From Limobrevibacterium gyesilva (GTDB lineage Bacteria > Pseudomonadota > Alphaproteobacteria > Acetobacterales > Acetobacteraceae), in NCBI RefSeq assembly GCF_025989185.1, contig NZ_JAPDNT010000002.1:310001-374000 (forward strand): a stretch of 64,000 nt of DNA, read 5' to 3'. The notes beneath the pieces are model-generated. The model worked only from the letters and a program-made list of their open reading frames with translations. It did not search any database and had not been told where the DNA came from. Each line of letters opens with the position of its first letter. The stretch's first letter is position 1. Made by a program: the position numbers and the translations under genes. This document shows, piece after piece, positions 53,347 through 62,268 of the stretch.

Positions 53347-54225
53347 TCAGGACGAGCCGAGCAGCGATGCCAGCTCTACGCGCGTCGGCAATGCCGTGAA
53401 ACAACCGCGGCGGCTGACCGCCAAGGCGGCGGCCTGTTGCGCGACCGCCACCGCGGCGGCGAGCGTCATGCCCCGCGCCAGCGACGCGGCCAGCATGCCG
53501 CAGAAGGTGTCGCCGGCGCCGGTCGTGTCCACCGCCTGCACGCGCGGCGCCGGATGGCGGACCACGCTCCCGGCCGCAGCGACGACGCAGCCTTCGCCAC
53601 CCAGCGTGACGATGCTCACGCCGCGGCAAAGATCCAGCGCCGCCCGTTCCGGGTCGGCACGGCCGGTGACCTGTTCGGCCTCGGAGCGATTCGCCACGGC
53701 CACCGTGGCATGCCGCAGCACATCGCGCATCGGCCAGCGGATCGGCGCGGTGTTGACCACCACGTGCGCTGCACGGGCGGCCGCTGCGCGGGTGGCGGCC
53801 TCCGACAGGTTGCCCTGCAGCAGCAGGATGTCGTCCGGCGCCATCGCCACGACGAACGCCTCGGCGACTGACACCGGCAGCGCCTCGGCACAGGCGCCCG
53901 TGCTGACGATGCAGTTCTCGGCGTCATCGGCGACCAGCAGCGTCGAGAGGTCGGTGGGCTGGCCGACATCCGGCAGCACGAGGTCCGCGAACCGCTCCGC
54001 CGCCAGCGCGGTCCGGATCATCGCCGTTTCCGGCTCGCGCCCCAGCGGCGCGCAGAAATGCACCGCAACGCCGGCGCGCGCCGCCACCACCGCCTGGTTC
54101 AGCCCCTTGCCGCCCGGCGCGCGCGCGATGCCGCTGGCCATCAGCGTTTCGCCCGGCGCCGGCAACCGCGGCACCGGCAGCGTCACGTCGATCGAGGCGT
54201 TGCCGAGAACGAAGACGCGGCTCAT
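53347..54225 (-). CDS. PfkB family carbohydrate kinase (ribokinase-like)
   Basis: A 292-residue PfkB kinase. The N-terminal VFVLGNASIDVTLPVPRLPA precedes GIARAPGGKGLNQAVVAARA, the first PfkB signature. The C-terminal AVDTTGAGDTFCGMLAASLA has the anion hole and the catalytic Asp of the second signature. LVADDAENCIVSTGA suits a ribokinase-type lid. The ATG at 54225 overlaps the BtpA gene stop by 4 bp. The sugar or nucleoside substrate is unknown. Confidence 0.88.
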   Translation of the reverse strand: MSRVFVLGNASIDVTLPVPRLPAPGETLMASGIARAPGGKGLNQAVVAARAGVAVHFCAPLGREPETAMIRTALAAERFADLVLPDVGQPTDLSTLLVADDAENCIVSTGACAEALPVSVAEAFVVAMAPDDILLLQGNLSEAATRAAAARAAHVVVNTAPIRWPMRDVLRHATVAVANRSEAEQVTGRADPERAALDLCRGVSIVTLGGEGCVVAAAGSVVRHPAPRVQAVDTTGAGDTFCGMLAASLARGMTLAAAVAVAQQAAALAVSRRGCFTALPTRVELASLLGSS

Positions 54226-55067
54226 CCGCGCGCGCGTTCCACCGCCTGCATGAACACGCTGAGGCGGTCGGGATCCACCTGGTTCCACCACACGCCGTCC
54301 ACCTTCAGCCAGCTCGCCACGATCACGCCGTCGGCCACCGAGAAGATGTCGCCGACATTGTCGGGATTGACGCCGCTGCCCACCACCACCGGCAGCGACG
54401 TGCCCTGGGCGATGTGGCGCAGCTCGTCCATGGTCGCGGCGTCGCCGGTGCGCTGGCCGGTCGCGATGGCCACGTCGGCATCGAAGAATTCGGCATCGCG
54501 GGCCATCTCGTCGATGGCGCGGTCGGCGACGATGGCGTGCGCGCCGTGCTTCACATGCACGTCGGCGAAGATGCGCACGTTGCGCGCGCGCAGCCAAGCC
54601 CGGTAGCGCGCGGCCTCGCCGGCCGGCCCTTCGATGATGCCTTCGTTGGCGACATAGGCATTGGCCCACTGGTTCACCCGCACGAACGCGGCGCCGGCCG
54701 CCTTGGCCACCGCCAGCGCGGAGATCGCGCCGTTGGCCAGCACGTTCACGCCGACCGGCAGCCCGCTCGACTGGCGCACGGCCCGCGTCATCACGGCCAT
54801 GCAGGCAGCGGTCTCCGGGCCCAGCCGCTCGGGCTTGGCGAACGGGATGTCGCCGTGGTTCTCCACGATCAGCCCGTCGACCCCGCCGGCGCGATAGCGC
54901 TCGGCTTCGGCGAGCGCGAATCCGATGATGTCCTCCATGTCCTCGCCGTCATAGTCGGGCGAGCCCGGCAACGGCCGGGAATGGATCACGCCGATCACCG
55001 CACGGCGGCGGCCGAACAATGCCTGCACGGCGTTGGGCTTGGAACGGAAGACGGGCTTGGCGGCCAT
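54222..55067 (-). CDS. BtpA/SgcQ family protein
   Basis: A 281-residue TIM-barrel-like protein of the BtpA family. It opens with AVIGVIHSRPLPGSPDYDGE, followed by RYRAGGVDGLIVENHGDIPF, LPVGVNVLANGAISALAVAK, FVRVNQWANAYVANEGIIEG and LPVVVGSGVNPDNVGDIFSV. The family has no settled enzymatic role. BtpA was named for photosystem I biogenesis, and SgcQ lies in a sugar gene cluster. It is coupled to the PfkB kinase and divergent from the transporter operon, so a sugar- or nucleoside-linked metabolic step is more likely here. Confidence 0.85.
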   Translation of the reverse strand: MAAKPVFRSKPNAVQALFGRRRAVIGVIHSRPLPGSPDYDGEDMEDIIGFALAEAERYRAGGVDGLIVENHGDIPFAKPERLGPETAACMAVMTRAVRQSSGLPVGVNVLANGAISALAVAKAAGAAFVRVNQWANAYVANEGIIEGPAGEAARYRAWLRARNVRIFADVHVKHGAHAIVADRAIDEMARDAEFFDADVAIATGQRTGDAATMDELRHIAQGTSLPVVVGSGVNPDNVGDIFSVADGVIVASWLKVDGVWWNQVDPDRLSVFMQAVERARG

Positions 55068-55162
55068 GGGATCTCGCTCGGTTAGGGCTGGTTGACGCTA
55101 TCCCGCCCCCGGAAGATGCTCAATCGCATGTCCTGCAATCGGTTCTGGAGCGGCCCAGCCTG

Positions 55163-56104
55163 ATGCGCGCACTCGTGGGCCGCGTGCTGGCGCTGTTGCC
55201 GATCCTGTTCGGCCTGTCGCTGCTGTCCTTCACGCTGCTGGCCCTGGTGCCTGGCGATCCCGTGACCGCCATGCTGGGCCTGGAGGCCGACCCTGCCGCC
55301 GTTGCCACGTTGCGGGCCAAGTTCGCGCTGGACCAGCCCTTCCCCGTGCGCTTCGGCGCCTGGATGCTGCACGTGCTGCAGGGCGATCTCGGCCGTTCCA
55401 TCCAGACCGGACGCCCGGTGCTGGGCATGGTTGCCGTGGCGCTCGGGCCGACGCTGGAGCTGGCCGCCGCCGCGCTGGTGGTGTCGCTGTGCATCGCCCT
55501 GCCGGCCGGCATCGTCGCCGCCACGCGGCGCAACCGGGCGGCGGATTTCGCCGTGTCCATCGCCGCCCTATGCGGCCTGTCGCTGCCAAGCTTCTGGCTG
55601 GCGATCCTGCTGATCCTGGGCCTGTCGATCGGCGTGCCGTTGTTCCCCTCCTCCGGCTACGCCGCGTTCACCGCCGATCCCCTGCAGGCACTGCATCATC
55701 TCGCTTTGCCGGCCGCGACCCTGGGCGTGGCGCTGGCTGCCGCGACCATGCGCATGACGCGGGCGGCAATGCTGGAAGTGCTGCCGGCCGACTACATCCG
55801 CACCGCCGAAGCCAAGGGCCTGACACCGCGCCGGGTGGTGTGGCGGCATGCGCTGCGCAATGCGCTGATCCCGATCGTGACACTCGTGGGCATCCAGCTC
55901 GGCCAGTTGCTGGGCGGCGTGGTCGTCACCGAGACGGTGTTCTCCTGGCCGGGGATCGGCAAGCTGACGGTGGACGCCATCTTCGCCCGCGACTACCCGG
56001 TGGTGCAGGGTGCGATCCTGGTCACCGCCACATTGTTCGTGCTGATCAACCTCGCCACCGACATCGTCTGCGTGGCCCTCGATCCGCGCCAGCGGGCCGG
56101 CTGA
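55163..56104 (+). CDS. peptide-type ABC transporter permease (DppB-like)
   Basis: A 313-residue permease, first gene of a second ATPase-less Dpp set. TM1 is followed by LALVPGDPVTAMLGLEADPA, and ALDQPFPVRFGAWMLHVLQG leads to the EAA loop DYIRTAEAKGLTPRRVVWRH. GGVVVTETVFSWPGIGKLTV is the usual DppB end region. The ATG at 55163 gives the normal MRALVGRVLALLPILFGL start. It is 95 bp from the divergent btpA-like gene. Confidence 0.9.
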   Translation: MRALVGRVLALLPILFGLSLLSFTLLALVPGDPVTAMLGLEADPAAVATLRAKFALDQPFPVRFGAWMLHVLQGDLGRSIQTGRPVLGMVAVALGPTLELAAAALVVSLCIALPAGIVAATRRNRAADFAVSIAALCGLSLPSFWLAILLILGLSIGVPLFPSSGYAAFTADPLQALHHLALPAATLGVALAAATMRMTRAAMLEVLPADYIRTAEAKGLTPRRVVWRHALRNALIPIVTLVGIQLGQLLGGVVVTETVFSWPGIGKLTVDAIFARDYPVVQGAILVTATLFVLINLATDIVCVALDPRQRAG

Positions 56105-56919
56105 TGCGGCGGGATCCCCGCAACGCGCTGGGCGTGGCGCTGGTGGCGATCGTGGTGGCGGCGGCGCTCGCCGGCCCGGCGCTGACGCCGTTCGGGCCGG
56201 AGCAGCCGGATTTCGCGGCCACGCTGTCGCCGCCATCGTCGTTGCATCCGCTCGGCACCGACGATCTGGGCCGCGACGTGTTGTCGCGCATCCTCACCGG
56301 CGCGCGGGTGTCGCTGCTGGTGGGCTTTGGCAGCGTCGCGGGCGCCTGCGCCATCGGCGCCCCGGTCGGCCTGGTATGCGGTGCGTTCGGCGGCTGGCTC
56401 GACCGTGTGCTCATGCGCTGCATGGACGTGCTGCTGGCCTTCCCCGGCATCCTGCTCGCCCTGGGTGTGACCGCGGCATTGGGCGCTTCGGCGACGAACG
56501 CGGCGCTGGCAATCGCGCTGGTCAACCTGCCGGTGTTCGCACGCATCGCGCGGGCGCAGGCGCAGCTTGTCGCCGCGATGGACTACGTAGCGGCGGGGCG
56601 TGCCGTCGGCCTGTCCGAGCGTGCGATCCTGCTCACCTGCATCGCGCCGAACGCGCTTTCGCCGATCCTGGTGCAGGCGTCGCTGCTGCTGGCGTCGTCC
56701 ATCATCACCGAATCCTACCTGTCCTTCCTCGGCCTCGGCGTGCAGCCCCCCACACCCACCTGGGGCAACATGCTGCACGACGCCGTCGGCTTCCTCGACC
56801 AGGCAAGCTGGCTCGCCTGGTTTCCGGGGATCGCGATCTTCCTGACCGTTCTCGGCTTCAACCTGCTCGGCGACGGGCTGCGCGACCGTCTCGATCCCCG
56901 AAGCGCAAAGACAGCATGA
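56104..56919 (+). CDS. peptide-type ABC transporter permease (DppC-like)
   Basis: A 271-residue permease. LHPLGTDDLGRDVLSRILTG is the hallmark region. The EAA loop is DYVAAGRAVGLSERAILLTC, then SYLSFLGLGVQPPTPTWGN. The ATG shares one base with the DppB-like stop (TGATG). The binding-protein gene follows after 13 bp. No ATPase gene is in the operon. Confidence 0.9.
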   Translation: MRRDPRNALGVALVAIVVAAALAGPALTPFGPEQPDFAATLSPPSSLHPLGTDDLGRDVLSRILTGARVSLLVGFGSVAGACAIGAPVGLVCGAFGGWLDRVLMRCMDVLLAFPGILLALGVTAALGASATNAALAIALVNLPVFARIARAQAQLVAAMDYVAAGRAVGLSERAILLTCIAPNALSPILVQASLLLASSIITESYLSFLGLGVQPPTPTWGNMLHDAVGFLDQASWLAWFPGIAIFLTVLGFNLLGDGLRDRLDPRSAKTA

Positions 56920-56932
56920 TGAGGAGACGCCC

Positions 56933-58438
56933 ATGACCCTTCGCCGCCGCACCCTGCTGGCCGCCGGCCTCGCGGCACCCGCGCTGCTTCCGGCCCGCAA
57001 CGCCCTGGCGCAGCCGCGCACCTTGACACTCGGCGTGGTGTCGGACCCGGTGACGCTGGACCCGGCCTTCTCCGGCAGCTTTTTCGAGAACCAGGTGTTC
57101 TACAACCTGCACGAGACGCTGCTGGTGGCGCAGCCCGACGGCCAGGTGGTGCCCGGCCTCGCCAGTTGCGAAATGAAGAATGCGCTGACCTACGTCTTCA
57201 CGCTGAAGCCGAACCTCACCTTTCACGACGGCACGCCGATCGACGCCGCCGCGGCCAAGGCGAATATCGACCGCTACCTCGATCCCGCCGTGGGCTCCAT
57301 TCGCCGCGCCGATTACGGGCCCACCTCCGGCGTGGAGGTCACGGACAAGCTGGTCTTCACCATCAAGCTGTCCGCGCCGTATGCGCCGCTGCCGCTGGTG
57401 CTGACCAATCGTGCCGGCATGCTGGTCTCACCCAAGGCCGTCGCCACGATGGGCGCCGATTTCGCGACAAGGGCCGTGGGCGCAGGCCCCTACAAGCTCG
57501 CGTCCTGGACCAAGAATGCCGAGCTGGTGCTGGAGAAGTTCGCGGGCTACTGGCGCGGCGCCGACCACGGCTTCGACCACCTGGTGTATCGCCCGATCCC
57601 CGACGAGACCGTGCGCCTGGCCAATCTGCGCAGCGGCACGCTGCAACTGATCGACAGCGTGCCGCCGCAAGCCGTCGGGCAGCTTGGGCGCGAGCCGGCG
57701 GTGAAGGTGGCGCAGATGCCAAGCCTGGGCTTCAACGGCTGGTCGCTGAACTGCACCCGCGCACCGTTCAGCGATGCCCGGGTGCGGCGCGCCTTCCTGG
57801 CCGCGGTCGATCCCGAGGTGATCCACCGCGTGGTGTATTTCGGCACCGGCCGCGTCGGCCGTGGGCCGCTGTCGCCGGCAGTCGCCTGGGCGTTCGATCC
57901 GGATTTCAATCCGCCCGGCCACAATCCGAAGCGCGCCAGGCAGCTTCTGGCCGAGGCGGGCGCGCCGTCGCCGCTGCCGGTGACGATCACCGTGACCAAC
58001 TCGCCGCAGATGGTCCGCATCGCCCAGATCATCCAGGCGCAGGCGGCCGACGCCGGGTTCCAGGTGACGGTGAAGCAGATCGACCCCACCAGCCTGATCA
58101 CCGTGCTACGCCAGCGCGATTTCGACGTCTGCATGTCGCCCTGGAGCGGCCGCTACGATCCCGACGGCAACATGTTCTTCTATTTCACCAAGGGCGGGCC
58201 GAACAATTTCCCGGGCTACGACAGCGACCGCATGACCGGGTTGCTGACCCAGGCACGCTCCGCCACCGACCGCGCCGAGCGGGTGCGCCTGTACCACGAA
58301 GCCCAGAACCTGCTGGCCGAGGACGCGCCCATGCTGTTCCTGCATTTCGACGCGATCCTGCAGGCGTCGGCGGCGAACCTGAAATGGACGCAGTACCCCG
58401 ACGCCGCCTGGCGGCTGTACGACGCCCGGATCGGATAG
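56933..58438 (+). CDS. peptide-type ABC transporter substrate-binding protein (SBP_bac_5)
   Basis: Periplasmic binding protein of 501 residues with a twin-arginine-like leader (LRRRTLLAAGLAAPALLPAR, cleavage near ALAQ). TLTLGVVSDPVTLDPAFSGS opens the mature domain. LTFHDGTPIDAAAAKANIDR and VGAGPYKLASWTKNAELVLE follow, and VCMSPWSGRYDPDGNMFFYF marks the second lobe. It strongly resembles the 5886 protein in plan. GAGGAG precedes the ATG. The DUF2161 gene begins at the base after its stop. Confidence 0.91.
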   Translation: MTLRRRTLLAAGLAAPALLPARNALAQPRTLTLGVVSDPVTLDPAFSGSFFENQVFYNLHETLLVAQPDGQVVPGLASCEMKNALTYVFTLKPNLTFHDGTPIDAAAAKANIDRYLDPAVGSIRRADYGPTSGVEVTDKLVFTIKLSAPYAPLPLVLTNRAGMLVSPKAVATMGADFATRAVGAGPYKLASWTKNAELVLEKFAGYWRGADHGFDHLVYRPIPDETVRLANLRSGTLQLIDSVPPQAVGQLGREPAVKVAQMPSLGFNGWSLNCTRAPFSDARVRRAFLAAVDPEVIHRVVYFGTGRVGRGPLSPAVAWAFDPDFNPPGHNPKRARQLLAEAGAPSPLPVTITVTNSPQMVRIAQIIQAQAADAGFQVTVKQIDPTSLITVLRQRDFDVCMSPWSGRYDPDGNMFFYFTKGGPNNFPGYDSDRMTGLLTQARSATDRAERVRLYHEAQNLLAEDAPMLFLHFDAILQASAANLKWTQYPDAAWRLYDARIG

Positions 58439-59137
58439 ATGGAGGTTTCGCTCTACCGCCCGGTCAAGGCGTTCCTGGAACGCCTGGGCTTCGCGGTGAA
58501 GGGCGAGCTGCGCGGGTGCGACGTGGTGGCGGTGCGCGACGGCGAGCCGCCGCTGGTGGTGATCGCCGAGCTGAAGCTGGGATTCTCCCTGGAGCTTCTG
58601 CTGCAGGCGGTGGACCGCATGCAGACGGCGGACGAGGTGTGGCTCGCGGTGCCGGCGACGCGCCGCGGGCGCGACCGCGATCGCCGCGCGCACCGGCTGT
58701 GCCGGCTGCTCGGCATCGGCCTGCTGGCGGTCAATGCCGCGCGCGACAACGTCGAGATCCTGGTGGAGCCCGCGCCCTACCGGCCGCGGACCAACCGGCG
58801 CAAGCGCGGCCTGCTGCTGCGGGAATTCACGCGCCGCCGGGGCGACCCCGCGCAGGGCGGCTCCACCCGCCGGCCGATCATGACGGCGTACCGTCAGCAG
58901 GCATTAGCCTGCGCCGTCGCGCTGCAAGACGGGCCGAAGCGTCCGCGCGATCTGCGCCCGATCGCGCCGGAGGCGCCGAAGATCCTGCTGCGGAACGTCT
59001 ATGGCTGGTTTGAACGGGTGCAATACGGCGTCTACAGTCTTGGACCGCTCGGCCAGGACGCGCTGAAAACCTGGGCGGCGCATATACGAGGAGACGCAGA
59101 TGAGCTACCGGGTCCTGACCGCCGAAATCGCGCATGA
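58439..59137 (+). CDS. DUF2161 family protein, PD-(D/E)xK nuclease-like
   Basis: A 232-residue DUF2161 protein. The N-terminal half has the PD-(D/E)xK layout: Asp28 in GCDVVAVRDG, then Glu44 and Lys46 in VVIAELKLGFSLELLLQAVD. The C-terminal half has the family stretches GSTRRPIMTAYRQQALACAV and APKILLRNVYGWFERVQYGV, with winged-helix character. No nuclease activity is proven for this family. Its ATG directly abuts the binding-protein stop and its end overlaps the M81 gene by 38 bp, so it is translated within the transporter operon. Confidence 0.82.
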   Translation: MEVSLYRPVKAFLERLGFAVKGELRGCDVVAVRDGEPPLVVIAELKLGFSLELLLQAVDRMQTADEVWLAVPATRRGRDRDRRAHRLCRLLGIGLLAVNAARDNVEILVEPAPYRPRTNRRKRGLLLREFTRRRGDPAQGGSTRRPIMTAYRQQALACAVALQDGPKRPRDLRPIAPEAPKILLRNVYGWFERVQYGVYSLGPLGQDALKTWAAHIRGDADELPGPDRRNRA

Positions 59138-60581
59138 GACCAACACGTTCAGCAAGGTGCCCACGGGGCTGGAGGCGTTCCGGCGCCGCGTGTTCCTGAC
59201 CGCGAACGAGATCCCCGGCGCACGGCGCGGGACGCGCTCCGATCTCGGCGCCACGTTCGAGGCGGCCGAGAAATTCGGCTGGACGCTGTCCTACCCCGTC
59301 GCCGCCTCGGCCAACCCCTCCGGCCGGGTGACGGACGAGGCATTCGAAACACTGGCGGACATGCTGCTGTCAGGCGCCGATGGCGGCATCGATGGCGCAT
59401 TGCTGCATCTGCACGGCGCCATGGTGACCGACAGCCACGAGGACGGCGAAGGCGAGCTGCTGCGGCGGCTGCGCGCGAAGGTCGGCCCGGACGTGCCGGT
59501 CGTCGTGACGCTGGATCTGCACGGCAACATCACCGAGCTGATGGCCACCTGCGCCAATGCGCTGATCGCGGTGCGCACCTATCCGCATGTCGACTACTAC
59601 GAACGTGCCTGGCAGGGCGCGGAGCTTCTGCAACGCGCCATGAAGGGCGAAATTCGCCCGCGCACCGTCATCGCCCGGCGGCCGATGCTGCGCGGCCTCG
59701 ATGGCGGCCGCACGCAGACGGGACCGATGCGCGAGCTGATCGACCGCGGCGAACAGCTGGAGCGCGATGGCCGCGCCCTGGTCGTCAGCATCTGCTCCGG
59801 CTTCACCGCTGCCGACATCCACGATATCGGCCCGAGCGTGACCGTGACGACCGATGGCGACGACGCAGCCGGCCGCGCCATCGCCGAGGAGTTCATGGAT
59901 TACGCCTGGAAGACGCGCGACTTCGCCAGCGTCACCCACTGGTCGATCGACGACGCGGTGCGCCACGCCAAGGAAGGCGAAGGCAAGCACGACCGGCCGT
60001 TGATCATGGCCGACGTGACCGACAACCCCGGCAGCGGCCATTACGGCGACGCCACCAACCTGCTGCGCGCCATGATCGCAGCCGACCTGCAGAACACGGC
60101 ATTCTACGCCATCTACGACCCGCAGGCCGCGCGCGAGGGGGCGCGGATCGGCGTCGGCAACAGCGGCGCGATCACACTTGGCGGCAAGCACGACCCGCAA
60201 GCCGGCGGAGAACCGCTGACTCTGACGGGGCACGTCGTCGCTCTCACCGACGGGCACTTCCAGACATTCGGCCCGATGGGCGGTGGCGTCTGGCGCGATT
60301 ACGGCCTGTCCATGCTGCTGCGTGTCGGCGGCATCGACATCGTGGTGATCTCGAACAACGGCCAGGCAGTTGACACCGCGCAACTCACCTCGCTGGGCGT
60401 GGACCCCACGCGCAAGAACACCGTTGCGGTGAAATCCAACCACCATTTCCGCGCGGCCTTCCAGCCGATCGGGCGCGAGGTCATCACCGTCGATGGCGGC
60501 GGACTGGGGTCGGTGATCTGGCGGAAAGCCGGCTTCACCAAGGTGCGCCGGCCGATCTGGCCGCTCGATCCGCTGGATTAG
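59100..60581 (+). CDS. M81 family metallopeptidase (MlrC-like)
   Basis: A 493-residue protein of the MlrC/M81 family, named for the microcystin-degrading enzyme but widespread and mostly of unknown substrate. The N-terminal domain has VLTAEIAHETNTFSKVPTGL, GIDGALLHLHGAM and VVTLDLHGNITELM, whose Asp/His are probable Zn ligands. YPHVDYYERAWQGAELL follows. The C-terminal MlrC domain includes DVTDNPGSGHYGDATNLL. GAGGAGACGCAG before the ATG supports the start although it lies inside the DUF2161 frame. It could process imported peptide-like compounds. Confidence 0.9.
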   Translation: MSYRVLTAEIAHETNTFSKVPTGLEAFRRRVFLTANEIPGARRGTRSDLGATFEAAEKFGWTLSYPVAASANPSGRVTDEAFETLADMLLSGADGGIDGALLHLHGAMVTDSHEDGEGELLRRLRAKVGPDVPVVVTLDLHGNITELMATCANALIAVRTYPHVDYYERAWQGAELLQRAMKGEIRPRTVIARRPMLRGLDGGRTQTGPMRELIDRGEQLERDGRALVVSICSGFTAADIHDIGPSVTVTTDGDDAAGRAIAEEFMDYAWKTRDFASVTHWSIDDAVRHAKEGEGKHDRPLIMADVTDNPGSGHYGDATNLLRAMIAADLQNTAFYAIYDPQAAREGARIGVGNSGAITLGGKHDPQAGGEPLTLTGHVVALTDGHFQTFGPMGGGVWRDYGLSMLLRVGGIDIVVISNNGQAVDTAQLTSLGVDPTRKNTVAVKSNHHFRAAFQPIGREVITVDGGGLGSVIWRKAGFTKVRRPIWPLDPLD

Positions 60582-60586
60582 AGCAA

Positions 60587-60643
60587 TTGCGGCATCCGCA
60601 ACAATAAGCCTGACCCGGATCGGTGCTGCTGCCAGCACCGATC
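60587..60643. terminator. two tandem hairpins between convergent genes
   Basis: The first is TTGCGG-CAT-CCGCAA (60587-60601). The second is GATCGGTGCTG-CTGC-CAGCACCGATC (60618-60643), an 11-bp perfect stem. They lie in the 103-bp spacer between the convergent M81 peptidase and binding-protein genes. No clear T-run is present. Bidirectional termination is likely. Confidence 0.55.
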
Positions 60644-60684
60644 AGGCCGTAGGGGCGCCGCGCGATGCGACGCCCCGCCATCCG

Positions 60685-62268
60685 TCAGGTGCGGCGCACG
60701 TTCCAGAATACCGGAGAGGACGTGCGCACGAAGCCACTGAGGTTCGAGCGGTATGCGGTGGGATAGAACCACTGCCCTACCGGAATGAACGGCACGTTCT
60801 TGAATACCTGAAGCTGCATCTCTTCGCACAGCTTCTTCTGGGCCGCCGCGTCAGGGGCCTGGAACCACGCGCTGCGCATTTCTTCCATCTTCGGGTCGGT
60901 CGGCCAGCCGAAATGACCACCCAGCCCGTTGCCTCGCAGCGGCGTGTGGCTGCCGGGGTTGGACACCGAAAGCCCGGCCCATGTCGTGCAATAGCAGCTC
61001 CAGCCGCCCTTCTCAGGAAGCTCTTTGCTAGTACGGCGTTGCACCAGTGTGCCCCAGTCCATGCTGGCAAACTGCACGTTCAGGCCCACGGACTTGAACA
61101 GCGCCTCCGTCACCTGCGCCATGGTTGCAAGCGCCGGTTGATCGGACGGCGACATCAACAGGATCGGCTCGCCCTTGTAGCCGGATTCAGCAATCAGCTT
61201 CTTGGCCAGGGCGAGGTCCCGCTTGCTGGTCAGCACTTCCATTCCGGCCGTGTTGGCGGACGGCGTGCGGGGCGTGAACACACCCACGCCGGTGGCGCCG
61301 AGATCGGCCTGGTCGCCCACCACGGCCTGCACGAAGTCTTCCTGGTTTACGATCGGCAGCAGCGCCCGCAGCAGCTTGGGGTTATCGAAGGGCGGCTGGA
61401 CGTGGTTGGGTACGATCATCGCAACGTTGCCAAGCCTGTCCAGCGCATCGATCTTTATTCCGGGCGACTTGCGCAGCGTGGGAACGAGATCGAACAGTGG
61501 CTGCTCCACCCAGTCGACCTCACCGCGCTGCAGGGCGGCTGCGGCCGTCGACGGGTCGGGCAGCACCTGCCATTCCACACGGTCGAAATGCGCGACCTTG
61601 CCGCCAGACCAGAAGCTCGGGGGCTCCTGCCGCGGCACGTAACCCTCGAATCTCGCATAGGCAGCCGACGCGCCCGCCACCCATTCGTTGCGCAGGAACC
61701 GGAACGGCCCGCTGCCCACATAGTCAGGGATCTGGGTAAACGCGTCGGTCTTGGCGATGCGTTCGGGCATGATGAAGCAGGCCGCCGCACCGAGCGCGTA
61801 GGGAAGATGCGGGAACGGACTGGTCAGGCGGATCTCGAAGCGCTTGTCGTCCAGCACCTTCATTTCCGCCAGCTGCGACGCCAGCTGCTGGCCGAAGCCG
61901 TTGCGCTTGCTCCAGCGATTGATCGACGTGATGCAGTCGATCGCACGAACCGGCTCATTGTCGTGGAATTTCAACCCGTCGCGCAACGTGAGGCGCCAGG
62001 TGAGGCTGTCCGATGAAAGCTCGTGGCCCGCCACCATCTGCGGCCGAGGGATCAGTTGGTCATCGATGCCATAGAGCATCTCCCAGACCATATGGCCATG
62101 AATGTGGGCAACAGTCGCCGATGTCCAGATCGGATCCGGATTGGCGAGGTTGGCCTGCGGCACGAACTTCAGCACCCTTGCGGCCTGCGCCAGTGCCGGG
62201 CGCGCAAGCTGGCTTCCCGCGGCCAGCGCCGCGCCTCCGCCAAGTAGAATGTTCCTACGCCCAATCAT
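60685..62268 (-). CDS. peptide-type ABC transporter substrate-binding protein (SBP_bac_5)
   Basis: Periplasmic binding protein of 527 residues with a twin-arginine-like leader (MIGRRNILLGGGAALAAGSQ, cleavage near PALAQA). RVLKFVPQANLANPDPIWTS opens the mature part. LTLRDGLKFHDNEPVRAIDC and YVGSGPFRFLRNEWVAGASA follow. It lacks the usual DPDGN-like loop and has instead GWSCYCTTWAGLSVSNPGSH, with two Cys. An AGGAGAAGAGGA site precedes the ATG. The SDR and DppF-like genes lie upstream on the same strand. Confidence 0.9.
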   Translation of the reverse strand: MIGRRNILLGGGAALAAGSQLARPALAQAARVLKFVPQANLANPDPIWTSATVAHIHGHMVWEMLYGIDDQLIPRPQMVAGHELSSDSLTWRLTLRDGLKFHDNEPVRAIDCITSINRWSKRNGFGQQLASQLAEMKVLDDKRFEIRLTSPFPHLPYALGAAACFIMPERIAKTDAFTQIPDYVGSGPFRFLRNEWVAGASAAYARFEGYVPRQEPPSFWSGGKVAHFDRVEWQVLPDPSTAAAALQRGEVDWVEQPLFDLVPTLRKSPGIKIDALDRLGNVAMIVPNHVQPPFDNPKLLRALLPIVNQEDFVQAVVGDQADLGATGVGVFTPRTPSANTAGMEVLTSKRDLALAKKLIAESGYKGEPILLMSPSDQPALATMAQVTEALFKSVGLNVQFASMDWGTLVQRRTSKELPEKGGWSCYCTTWAGLSVSNPGSHTPLRGNGLGGHFGWPTDPKMEEMRSAWFQAPDAAAQKKLCEEMQLQVFKNVPFIPVGQWFYPTAYRSNLSGFVRTSSPVFWNVRRT

